DNA from: JAAZAI01 sp050942875 | GTDB lineage: Bacteria > Verrucomicrobiota > Kiritimatiellia > RFP12 > UBA3636 | Direction of reading: 5' to 3' | Assembly: GCA_050942875.1 (NCBI GenBank) | Contig: JBMNOD010000027.1 | Span: 1-40,886 of the forward strand | Length of the DNA: 40,886 nucleotides | Shown: piece after piece, positions 24,607 through 32,499 of the stretch | How the letters are laid out: the number at the start of each line of letters is the position of its first letter | Position numbering within the stretch: the stretch's first letter is position 1 | Position numbers and translations under genes: made by a program | The notes under the pieces: model-generated | What the model saw: only the letters and a program-made list of their open reading frames with translations | Databases searched by the model: none | Told to the model about the DNA's origin: nothing

Positions 24607-26019
24607 TCAGAATCTGAAATAGATGAACGGGCTGTAGTTGCTCGTCATGGCGAAGGTGTAGGCGACGAGGAAGACGGCCAGCGAGAGCGCGGCCCCGGCG
24701 GGGCGGCGTTCGAGGCGCGCCACACGGGCGGGCAGGGCGGGGTAGCAGAGGACGAAGCCGACGGCGGCGGCGACGAGCATGCCATGGTGGTAGAAGCCGA
24801 GCGCGGGCCAGAAGCTGGAGAAGGGCCGGGCCGCGTTGCCCGTGAACATGATCTTGAGGAACGCCAGGGCGTAGTCGAGGGACGGCGCCCGGAAGAAGAC
24901 CCAGCCGACGAGGACGAACAGCCAGACGTAGAGGTTGCCGACGATCGGGGGGATGCGCAGCGCGGCCAGGCGCTTCGAGCGATGGAGCAGGCGCTCCATG
25001 GAGAGGCCGAACCCGTGGAGCAACCCCCAGATCGCGAAGTTCCAGTCGGCGCCGTGCCAGAGTCCGCACAGCAGGAAGACGACGCCTTGGTTGAAGCAGG
25101 TGCGGACGAACGAGACGCGGTTGCCGCCGAGGGGGATGTAGAGGTAGTCGCGGAACCAGGTGGAGAGCGAGATGTGCCAGCGTCGCCAGAATTCGCGGAT
25201 GGACGTGGCGCAGTAGGGATGGTCGAAGTTTTCGAGGAAGTGGAAGTTGAAGACGCGGCCGAGGCCGATCGCCATGTCCGAGTAGCCCGAGAAATCGTAG
25301 AAGATCTGCAAGGCGTAGGCGACGATGCCGATCCAGGCGAAGCCCCAGGGGATGTCGCCGACGGGGGACTTGAAGACGGTGTCCGCCACGAGGGCGAAGG
25401 TGTCGGCCAGCAGCACCTTTTTGGCGAGACCGGACGCGAAGCGCTGGAGCCCTGAAAAGACGTTGTCGGGAATCCAGCGGCGGTCTTTCATGTCGTCGCG
25501 GATCGTCGTGTAGCGCACGATCGGGCCGGCGATGAGCTGCGGGAAGAGGCTGACGTAGAGGGCGAATTCGGAGAGGGAGCCTGCGGTGCGCGTTTCGCGG
25601 CGGTGGACGTCGATCAGATAGGAGAGGATTTGGAAGACGTAGAACGAGATGCCGATGGGCAGCGGAATCTTGGGATCCGGGATGTCGACGCCGGGCAGCC
25701 GATTGAGGTTGACGATGATGAAGGAGAGGTACTTGAGTGCCGCAAGGGCGCCCAGGTTCAGGATGATGCCCAAGGCGAGCAGATGTCGCGCGCGGATGCG
25801 ATCGTCGTGCGAGTGGGCGGCGGCGATGCCGTGGGCGATGCCGTGGCTTGCAACGATGAGCGCGAGCATGACGACAATGGCGCGCGGTTCGCCCCAGGCG
25901 TAGAAGAACAGGCTGCCGGCGAGGAGGACGGCATTGCGCCGCGCCGTCGGCGCCAGCAGATAGGCGGCGAGCAGGATCGGCAGGAACAGGGCAAGAAAAA
26001 TCGGAGAGGAAAAGACCAT
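24607..26019 (-). CDS. MBOAT-family O-acyltransferase (AlgI-like)
   Basis: This multi-pass membrane protein of 470 residues has about eleven hydrophobic segments. Conserved features are LKYLSFI, PLPIGISFYVFQILSYLIDVHR, SLFPQLIAGPIVRY, YALQIFYDFSGYSDMAIGLG, FWRRWHISLSTWFRDYLYIPLGGN and the catalytic histidine H322 in GLWHGADWNF. It passes acetyl groups from the cytoplasm to its periplasmic partner, the AlgJ-like protein encoded one base downstream. The pair would O-acetylate an exported or surface polysaccharide. No polymerase or glycosyltransferase genes are near to identify the polymer. Confidence 0.95.
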   Translation of the reverse strand: MVFSSPIFLALFLPILLAAYLLAPTARRNAVLLAGSLFFYAWGEPRAIVVMLALIVASHGIAHGIAAAHSHDDRIRARHLLALGIILNLGALAALKYLSFIIVNLNRLPGVDIPDPKIPLPIGISFYVFQILSYLIDVHRRETRTAGSLSEFALYVSLFPQLIAGPIVRYTTIRDDMKDRRWIPDNVFSGLQRFASGLAKKVLLADTFALVADTVFKSPVGDIPWGFAWIGIVAYALQIFYDFSGYSDMAIGLGRVFNFHFLENFDHPYCATSIREFWRRWHISLSTWFRDYLYIPLGGNRVSFVRTCFNQGVVFLLCGLWHGADWNFAIWGLLHGFGLSMERLLHRSKRLAALRIPPIVGNLYVWLFVLVGWVFFRAPSLDYALAFLKIMFTGNAARPFSSFWPALGFYHHGMLVAAAVGFVLCYPALPARVARLERRPAGAALSLAVFLVAYTFAMTSNYSPFIYFRF

Positions 26020-26463
26020 GATGGCCTTCGAAAAGGGCGTGTGCGGAGTGACGGGACAGCGGGCGGAAGTTTGGGCGCGATTCTAGCAGAACCTTGGCGC
26101 AGGTTCAACGAAGAAGCAGGCATGGCGCAGGAAAAGGGGCGCGGGTTTTCCAACCCGCGAACAACCACGGACAGGAATGCCCGCGCCCTTGTCCGGGGCG
26201 CACCGCGCTGGGCGCGGGCGAATGGATGAAGGTGGCGAAACGCGGCGGGGGACGCCGCGTCCACAAGGGCGTGGACGAAGCCCCGCCCGCATGAGATGGC
26301 GGGATGGTGGGGCCGTCCCTCCGGGGCGCTCTGAATTTCCATCATCTCGACGTTTCCCCCGAGATGATGGCGGGGACGGCGTCGCCCACCCTGCTCCACG
26401 CTGGACTTGCGCCAAGCGGCGGCCTGCCCGCGGGATCGACAAGGTTCTCGACAAAGTCGCCTT
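26020..26463. other. Spacer with three hairpin repeat types
   Basis: 444 bases without a gene. They contain the perfect stem CGCGGGTT-TTCC-AACCCGCG (about 26140-26159, family shared with 9176 and 28900), the CGCGGCG/CGCCGCG hairpin (26237-26264), and a 10-bp perfect stem CATCATCTCG/CGAGATGATG with a 10-base loop (26341-26370). The small frames here translate these repeats. Confidence 0.7.
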
Positions 26464-28482
26464 TTAAAAAATTCCAGAGGTTGCAATTGCCGTATGGACT
26501 TTCTCCTTCAGCGTCTCGTCGGCGTCGACTGTGACGCGCTGGAAGATTCTCTCCCATGCGTAGAGCGTCTTTGACCACGCCTTGTCAAAATCCCAGTCCG
26601 ATGCGTCTGCTGCGTTGCGGCCTGCCTCCTTGTCCTCGTTTGCGACCGGCGCCGTCGTCCTGACCAGCATGGGGCGATCGCCGGGGGCAAACGTGTAGAT
26701 CATGCGCCGGACCGTCTCGCCCGGGTTCGATGGCAGTGTTTCCCGATCAATCCACGGTTCCGAAAATTCGATTTTGCATGCCTCGGATCCTTCAGGCTGG
26801 ACGACGTACGCCTTTCGCGGGACGTCCTCGGGGAAGGTCCATCGCTGCCAGCCGACGCGCGCCGTGGCCGTCAGTTCGACATGGATGTTGAAGTTGGTCA
26901 GCCAGACGCTGTAATAGCCTGTGCGGGCGCTCTCGGTGTACGCATCCTTCTTTCCGGCAACGTCGACGGGGGAGGGGGAGTCGGTGAACGGCAGCAGAAG
27001 CGCCTCGCGATGCTCGGGATTGCCCCTTGCATTCAAGTGGACATGGGAGAATCCGAGAATCTTGGGATCGCTCCGCCTGTAGATTGCTTCGCCTGTCCGA
27101 ACATCTGTTCGCGTGGCGGGGCTGACCCGCACGAGACCCGAAGGCGCGGCCGGGCCGGGGCAGGCGCGTCCGTTTGGCTTGCATGCGTTGAGTGGATCAA
27201 TTTTTGTCCGCGGGCGATCATTGGGGATTGGACCGTCGTCTTCGAGAATGTTGGGGCCGGGTTCGCTGATCAAGGTCGTGTTTTCGTGGACGAGGCTTTC
27301 GATTCCGCCCCGCTGGCGAAGGAAGATCATCGGCTCGTTTGTCCGGTTGATCTGGGTGCAATCGCGAATCGTCAGCCGCTTGATCCGGGCGTCGTCCTTG
27401 ATTCGGATTGTCGGGATGTCGGGGCGGTGGCCCTCGTCTCGCGTCAGTCGCTCAAGGGCGAGGTTCCCGATGTCGAGCCCGTGTTCGATTTCGATGGCGC
27501 CGAAATTCGGGAAGCCCCAGCAGTCGGCAGGAGGCTCCGCCCGCGAAATCGAGCAATCGGAGATGACGATGTCGTCCATGACGCCACGCTCCTTGACATC
27601 GCGATGGAAGTAGGTCAGGCCGATGCCGTAGCTGTAGTAGCGGCCGCGGACGTTGCGGATCGACACGCGCTTGACGGGATGCTCGGGCGAGCGCGAAAGC
27701 ATGCGAACCGCGCTATGGCAGTAGTCGCAGTCGATGCCGTCGATTTCGATGTCGGTGATGGGGCCGTGGAACGGGCTGTCCGATCCATCGGTCGCGTTGA
27801 GGGCGACGAAGTCGTCGAAGCAGATGCCGCGCAGGTTCGTGATCCGCCCGAAGGAGCATCCGCCATCCACGTGGAAGCCATCCATGTTCGCCTTCGCGGG
27901 ATTTCCCCAGGTGTAGTCGAACGTGATGTCGTCCGCAGTGAAATGGGTTGCACGGCTGAGTTGGATGCCGTAGGTGATGGGGTTGCGGATGGTCACGCCG
28001 GTGATTTCAAGCCCTTCGATCTTGAAAAGCTTGACGCAGACGCCGGTAAAGAACTCTGGATCATGCTTTGTTGGCCACGGCGTCGCCACCTGGACCGCTT
28101 CCTTTTCTTCCGTCAGCCACTCTGCCCGCTGCGGCGGCGTCACCCACCAGCCCAGTGCGCAGACGTTGTGCCGCTGGCCCCGGTTGTTCATGTCCCAGAT
28201 GCCGCCGGCGATCTTGATGTTTCGATTTCCATTCGTGATGTCGCGGTTGGACAGCATCGGGCAGTTCGAGCCATCCGCCAGCTTGACGCGGCTGCCCTTG
28301 TCGAGCTTCAGCTCTTGATCCGACCCGATTTTCAGCGTTTTGGAAATCAAGTATTCCTTTTCGGGGCGGGGCAGGCAGACGCAGGCCGCGCCGGAGTCGA
28401 GCCGGGCTTGGATGGCCGCGGTGTCGTCGTGGATGCCGTCGCCAAACAGGCGCGGCTCGGCGCTTTGGATGTTCTGTGACAT
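26464..28482 (-). CDS. Beta-helix (pectate-lyase/GH28-like) protein fused to a truncated GH92-like region
   Basis: The frame encodes 672 residues from ATG 28482, chosen because AGAAAGAGAA precedes it; an earlier ATG at 28512 is possible. Residues 10-430 start with RLFGDGIHDDTAAIQARLDSG, the hallmark of right-handed beta-helix polysaccharidases, followed by repeated strand turns (GLEITGVTIRN, HVDGGCSFGRITNLRGI, DFVALNATDG). DGFHVDG and DD(F)VALN resemble the GH28 Asp region. From about 480 the sequence switches to GH92 (alpha-mannosidase) N-domain text: GFSHVHLNARGN, GYYSVWLTNFNIHVELTATARVGWQRWTFPED, and DWDFDKAWSKTLYAWERIFQRVTVDADE. The chain stops just where the GH92 catalytic domain should begin, so that part cannot be a mannosidase. 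No signal peptide is present. Confidence 0.75.
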   Translation of the reverse strand: MSQNIQSAEPRLFGDGIHDDTAAIQARLDSGAACVCLPRPEKEYLISKTLKIGSDQELKLDKGSRVKLADGSNCPMLSNRDITNGNRNIKIAGGIWDMNNRGQRHNVCALGWWVTPPQRAEWLTEEKEAVQVATPWPTKHDPEFFTGVCVKLFKIEGLEITGVTIRNPITYGIQLSRATHFTADDITFDYTWGNPAKANMDGFHVDGGCSFGRITNLRGICFDDFVALNATDGSDSPFHGPITDIEIDGIDCDYCHSAVRMLSRSPEHPVKRVSIRNVRGRYYSYGIGLTYFHRDVKERGVMDDIVISDCSISRAEPPADCWGFPNFGAIEIEHGLDIGNLALERLTRDEGHRPDIPTIRIKDDARIKRLTIRDCTQINRTNEPMIFLRQRGGIESLVHENTTLISEPGPNILEDDGPIPNDRPRTKIDPLNACKPNGRACPGPAAPSGLVRVSPATRTDVRTGEAIYRRSDPKILGFSHVHLNARGNPEHREALLLPFTDSPSPVDVAGKKDAYTESARTGYYSVWLTNFNIHVELTATARVGWQRWTFPEDVPRKAYVVQPEGSEACKIEFSEPWIDRETLPSNPGETVRRMIYTFAPGDRPMLVRTTAPVANEDKEAGRNAADASDWDFDKAWSKTLYAWERIFQRVTVDADETLKEKVHTAIATSGIF

Positions 28483-28993
28483 TGTCGTGGGTTCTCTTTC
28501 TGGTTCTTTCATCAATTGCAAATGGAATCGCTTGGGAAGAGAATGCTACCCGTCGAATCCGCGGCCGGCAAGGCCCGCCCGCGCCGCAACGACCGCGCGG
28601 GCGCCTCGTCCGCATCCTTTCCTTGGCGCCAGCGGCGCACACGCCCTTTCGGCGCATGGCGCCGATGCTTCATGGCCATCTTGCGAAACGGGAGGGGAGA
28701 ACAGGGCTTTCATACGCGTTTTCCTTTCGGGATCCGTGGATTGTGCGGTCTTTAAGACGCAGGCTCCCTTGAACCTGCTGCCAGTATAGCAAATGAATGT
28801 CGGAATAAACGAGCAATAAAGCATCGAATTGCGAACTGGGCCGATCTCAAGTTCCAAGCCACAGGGGCACGGACATTCCTGTCCGTGGTCGTGTCACGGG
28901 TTGGAAGACCCGCGCCTCTTTTTCCACGCTGAGCGGACAAACAGCCACTTTCCCGTTGAGTTTCAGGTCTGTACGCATTTTGATCTGCTTCCG
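28483..28993. other. Spacer with a possible gene stub and a repeat
   Basis: A well-formed start (GAAAGGAAAACGCGT then ATG at about 28710, minus strand) opens only a 55-codon frame without recognisable protein content. It may be the stub of a lost gene. The stretch 28857-28915 is the third copy of the repeat with aggggcacggacat and the stem cacgggttgg-aagacccg. Nothing else is supported. Confidence 0.45.
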
Positions 28994-29146
28994 TCAAAAA
29001 AACCGCCAGGCCACCTGGTCGAATCCCGAGGCCTTGAGCGTCGCCTTGTGGACCAGCAACTCGTAATCGCAGCCAAAGGGGTTTTCCTTTTCGCCGCGCG
29101 CGCACCGTGCAAAGTCGAGCGGCAGTTCGTCGTGGCGGCCGCCCAT
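28994..29146 (-). pseudogene. C-terminal remnant, possibly of a Gfo/Idh/MocA oxidoreductase
   Basis: On the minus strand a 50-codon frame reads MGGRHDELPLDFARCARGEK, then ENPFGCDYELLVHKATLKASG, and ends in WRFF. This resembles the last helices of Gfo/Idh/MocA sugar dehydrogenases (DF..C.RG...NP...YEL..H...L.A.G). The rest of such a gene (over 300 codons) is absent: upstream lies the inverted repeat at 29191. It is therefore a remnant. The family match is by pattern only. Confidence 0.45.
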
Positions 29147-29190
29147 GGGCGGCTGTTCAACACGTGAGTGGCGCCTTGGGGAAAGGGGGG

Positions 29191-29405
29191 TGTGTCAGAA
29201 TCGTAACATGGTTCCTTGAGTTTCCATGAAACATGGAGGCATCCTTGATGCCAAATTCAAAACCATTCCCCCTCTGTGTCTCCGTGCCCGTGTGTTTGGA
29301 TCAAAGACCTCCACCTGCGCCGCGTCTCCTGCGTTTTTGTTTTTCGTGGCCATTCCCCGCTCGGCGAAGCCGCCGCGGCCACGCCCCAATTCCGAGTTTC
29401 CTTCA
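29191..29405. repeat. Long inverted repeat, right arm
   Basis: Reverse-oriented counterpart of 23161-23378 (see there for landmarks). Its right part is also the first unit of the tandem duplication at 29303-29604. Confidence 0.9.
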
Positions 29406-29604
29406 TGGCCACAAAAAGGCACAAAGAGGCACAGAAATTTTCCGTGTGTTTAAAAGACCTCCACCTGCGCCGCGTCTCCTGCGTCTTTGTTTTTTTCGTG
29501 GCCATTCCCCGCTCGGCGAAGCCGCCGCGGCCGCGCCCCAATTCCGAGTTTCCTTCATGGCCACAAAAAGGCACAAAGAGGCACAGAAAATTTCCCGTGT
29601 GTTT
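29303..29604. repeat. Tandem duplication of a 150-bp repeat
   Basis: The stretch 29303-29451 (aaagacctccacctgcgc through cgtgtgttt) is repeated at 29453-29604 with few changes. Both contain ggccattccccgctcgg, ccaattccgagtttcc and ggcacaaagaggcacag. Frames across it are only translated repeat. Confidence 0.9.
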
Positions 29605-29662
29605 CGCAGTTGAAAAAACCGCCAGGCCCGCCACGTTTCTTTTTCATTCATTATCACGCCGA

Positions 29663-29692
29663 TTGACATTGTGGCATCATTTATGATACGAT
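29663..29692 (+). promoter_or_regulatory. Promoter of the GH35 gene
   Basis: A consensus -35 box TTGACA (29663-29668) and TACGAT (29687-29692) are 18 bases apart, in an AT-rich pocket between the repeats and the gene. Transcription would start near 29700, leaving a leader of about 190 bases. Confidence 0.6.
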
Positions 29693-29712
29693 TTCCTTGC
29701 ACTTGCATTCAA

Positions 29713-29726
29713 TGGAAGCGCTTTCA
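29713..29726. promoter_or_regulatory. LacI-family/cre-like operator
   Basis: TGGAAGCGCTTTCA is an almost perfect palindrome around AAGCGCTT. It fits the operator pattern of LacI/GalR-family repressors and CcpA cre sites (TGNAANCGNTNNCA). It lies just downstream of the predicted transcription start, where a bound repressor would block the polymerase. No LacI-type regulator gene is in the window. Confidence 0.6.
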
Positions 29727-29891
29727 CGGGTGGAGCCGACTTCGGCAAGGTGCAAGCGGGGGCAAGCAGGGAATGAATGGATATGAGCGCAAATGTCGAC
29801 AGGCAGGAGTTGAATCGGGCACGATTGTACGCGGCCCTTTGCAAAGACCAACGACCACGGCATGTCTTGTCAGATCATTGAGAGGACGTTT

Positions 29892-32384
29892 ATGACAACC
29901 CCCATCCGTTTTGATCGCAACTGCTACTGGATTGAAAACCGCCCGACCTGGCTGTTGTCCGGCGAGATGCATTACTTCAAGACGACCCGCGGCGACTGGC
30001 GCCGCCGGCTGCTGCAGCTCAAGTGCGCCGGCTTCAACACGGTGTCGGTGTACATGCCCTGGAACTACCATGAGCTGGGCGAAGGCGACTGGGATTTCAC
30101 CGGCGATCGCGATGTCGAGCATTTTCTGCAACTGGCCGCCGAGCTGGGGTTGTACGTGGTCGCCCGGCCGGGCCCGTACATCTGCGACGAATGGCAGGCC
30201 GGGGGCCTGCCCGTTTGGCTGTCGGGCAAGCCCGGCATCCGGCTGCGCACCAGGGATCCGGAGTTTCTCGCCCATGTCGACAAGTGGTGGGATCGCATCG
30301 CGCCGTTGATCGCGCGCTACGAGCTGGGCCGGGAGGGAACCGTCATCCTCGCCCAGGTCGAAAACGAATACGGACACTATGGCGAGGGGCAGGAAGCGGA
30401 ATACATCCATCATCTCCGCGACGGGCTGCGCGCGAGGGGCGTCTCCGTGCCGATCATCAACTGCGACAGCTTCATCAACTTCGCGCGTCTGAAGCCCAGG
30501 GTCTACGAGGGCGTCAACCTGTGCTGCAACTTCGGCGGCGACGGGTTGCGCAATCTCGCCCGAGCCCGCGGCCTGCAACCGGATGCCCCGCTGTTCGTCA
30601 CCGAATACTGGATCGCCGCCTTCGACTGGTGGGGCCGCCATGGCAGCGCGGTCTACGACGACGCGCGCGCCCTCAACGGCGCCCTCGAGATCGCGGCCGG
30701 CGGGGCAGGGGGGCTGACCGCCTTCGTCTTCGCCGGCGGCGCCCACTTCGGCTATTGGCACGGACGCTCGATCTGCTCGGACGCCAATTTCATGACGACC
30801 CTCTACGGCCCCGGCGCGCCCATCCTCGACGATGGACGCTTCAGCGGCAAGTACGACTTGTTCAAGACCCGGTTGGCGCCGCTCAACCTGCCCGCCCTGG
30901 CCCGGGCCGGCATGCCCGAGATCGTGGAGCTGCAGCCGGGATTGATCCAGGCCACCCGGCGCGGGCCGGACGGGACGTTTGTCTTCACCTTGAACCGCAG
31001 CGCCGAGCAGATTCGCATTGCCGACGCCGAGAAAGACCAGGCCTGCGTCGACATGTCGATCCCGGCCGGCGCCGTCCGGTGGACGGTGCGCGACCTGCGC
31101 CTGCCCGGCGGCCAACGGCTCGACCGGACCAGCCTCGATCTGCTGGCCACCGAACCGGCGCTCATCCTCTTTGGCGAGGCCGGCTCGGAGGGATGGGTCG
31201 AGCTGGACGGGACGCGCCTCGACGTCCACGTGCCAGGCGGCAGCCTTCCGGTCCACCTCCGTCACGACGAGGTGGACATCCTGGTGCTGAACCGCGCCGC
31301 CGCCGGACGATGCTGGCCGCTGGCTCTGCCCGGCGCGCCGGCGGTCGTCTTCGGGGGCCCCGAGCGCATCGAGGATGCCGTCGTCGGAAAGGGGTGGATC
31401 GACATCGCCGCCAGTTCGCCATCGCAGGCCGAGGTCTGGCGGTTCCATGACGGCAGGCTCACCGTCGAGTCGCCCGCCTATGTTGAAGCATCCGCACCCG
31501 ACGCCGTGGCGCTGACCCGCATCCGGTTCGGCCGCGGCCTGCCGGAACGCGCCGCGGACTTCGACGACTCCGCCTGGTTCGGCGCGGCGCAGCCCCGGCG
31601 CATGGCCGCCTTCGGGCACGGCCACGGCTACGCCTGGTATCGGGCGAACTTCGAAGTGGTTGACGACGGCCCGCAGACCATCGTCTTCAGCGGCGCCGAC
31701 GATCGAGCCCATGTCTGGGTCGATGGCCACTACCTGGGCTGCCGCGGCTGGGGCAGCAGCCACGGCTGGCACCTCATGCCCAACCTGCTGGCCGGCATCC
31801 ACACGCTGGCCGTCCTGGTCGAGAATCTCGGCATGTTCAACAGCGGCGCCGAGTACGACATCCCGCTCGGAGAACCCAAGGGGCTCTACGGCCCGGTCTG
31901 GCTGAACGGCGTTGAAATCCCGGGCTGGCGCATGCGCGCCGGACTTGGCGCGGGCGAGGGGATCGACCGTTGGGAGCGTCCCGGCGGCGACCTGGACGAG
32001 CCGTCCCCGGACGGCGCCACGCTGGCCGGGCCGCTCTGGGTGGCCGGGGAGTTTGCCGTTCCCGAAGGGTTCGACGGAGCCGTTCGGCTCGAACTCGGCG
32101 AGCACGCCGGCAAGGGCAGCGTCTGGCTGAACGGCCGCAATGTGGGCCGCTACTGGAACCTGGGGCCGCAACAATCCCTGTGGCTGCCCCCGAGCTGGCT
32201 CAAGCCCCGGAACGATCTCGTGCTCTTCGAGGAAGCCAGGATCGCCCCCGACCGGCTGAGGGTGGCCTTGACTTCCTTCGGCCCGCGGTGGTGCGCGTCG
32301 ATCGAGTTGCCGCGCGCCAAGGGGGGCCAATCGCGTTTTGGGCAATTGGGAGGTTGTTTCGATTCTGCCAATGTAGTACAATGA
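29892..32384 (+). CDS. Beta-galactosidase, GH35 family
   Basis: This retaining exo-glycosidase of 830 residues would remove beta-galactose from oligosaccharide ends. The opening WLLSGEMHYFKTTRGDWRRRL and CAGFNTVSVYMPWNYHE strands are diagnostic of GH35. The acid/base is E159 in AQVENEYG and the nucleophile E238 in FVTEYWIAAFDWWG. The C-terminal half holds beta-sandwich domains, including YAWYRANFEV, HVWVDGHYLG and the GSVWLNGRNVGRYWNLGPQQSLWLP segment typical of the family's galactose-binding-like domains. I chose ATG 29892 because GAGAGGA stands seven bases before it; the longer frame from 29862 lacks a ribosome site. No signal peptide, so probably cytoplasmic. It stands behind a strong promoter with a LacI-like operator and is likely induced by its substrate. 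Confidence 0.95.
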   Translation: MTTPIRFDRNCYWIENRPTWLLSGEMHYFKTTRGDWRRRLLQLKCAGFNTVSVYMPWNYHELGEGDWDFTGDRDVEHFLQLAAELGLYVVARPGPYICDEWQAGGLPVWLSGKPGIRLRTRDPEFLAHVDKWWDRIAPLIARYELGREGTVILAQVENEYGHYGEGQEAEYIHHLRDGLRARGVSVPIINCDSFINFARLKPRVYEGVNLCCNFGGDGLRNLARARGLQPDAPLFVTEYWIAAFDWWGRHGSAVYDDARALNGALEIAAGGAGGLTAFVFAGGAHFGYWHGRSICSDANFMTTLYGPGAPILDDGRFSGKYDLFKTRLAPLNLPALARAGMPEIVELQPGLIQATRRGPDGTFVFTLNRSAEQIRIADAEKDQACVDMSIPAGAVRWTVRDLRLPGGQRLDRTSLDLLATEPALILFGEAGSEGWVELDGTRLDVHVPGGSLPVHLRHDEVDILVLNRAAAGRCWPLALPGAPAVVFGGPERIEDAVVGKGWIDIAASSPSQAEVWRFHDGRLTVESPAYVEASAPDAVALTRIRFGRGLPERAADFDDSAWFGAAQPRRMAAFGHGHGYAWYRANFEVVDDGPQTIVFSGADDRAHVWVDGHYLGCRGWGSSHGWHLMPNLLAGIHTLAVLVENLGMFNSGAEYDIPLGEPKGLYGPVWLNGVEIPGWRMRAGLGAGEGIDRWERPGGDLDEPSPDGATLAGPLWVAGEFAVPEGFDGAVRLELGEHAGKGSVWLNGRNVGRYWNLGPQQSLWLPPSWLKPRNDLVLFEEARIAPDRLRVALTSFGPRWCASIELPRAKGGQSRFGQLGGCFDSANVVQ
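32354..32382 (+). promoter_or_regulatory. Possible promoter of the secreted-protein pair
   Basis: TTGTTT (32354-32359) and TACAAT (32377-32382) are 17 bases apart and overlap the end of the GH35 gene. The -10 box is good and the -35 weak. Read-through from the GH35 promoter is an alternative. Confidence 0.35.
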
Positions 32385-32429
32385 CCCCATGAAAACTGAT
32401 TTGCCCTTGGTTTTGTCAGGTGCGATCCT

Positions 32430-32471
32430 GATGGCGCTTGAGGTCTTCCCGATGGCGCTTGAGGTCTTCAT
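32430..32471. repeat. 21-bp tandem duplication in the leader
   Basis: The words gatggcgcttgaggtcttc occur at 32430 and 32451. They would encode a repeated MALEVF if the frame were read from an ATG at 32389, but they lie upstream of the start I prefer (32500). Confidence 0.8.
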
Positions 32472-32499
32472 GTGGGGTGTCAAGCAAATGGAGTCTGAA

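Noticed and set aside
29191..29604. Small genes with KTSTCAASPA-like peptides
   Set aside because: The same text appears in both orientations wherever the repeat occurs, so it is translated repeat DNA.
29724..32483. 919-codon open frame on the minus strand opposite the GH35 gene
   Set aside because: It is the antisense shadow of a high-GC gene; the GH35 frame has all family motifs and a ribosome site, while the antisense frame has no recognisable protein sequence.
32389..32499. Earlier ATG start for the secreted protein
   Set aside because: It would place 37 residues, including a repeated MALEVF, before the signal peptide, and it overlaps the predicted transcription start.
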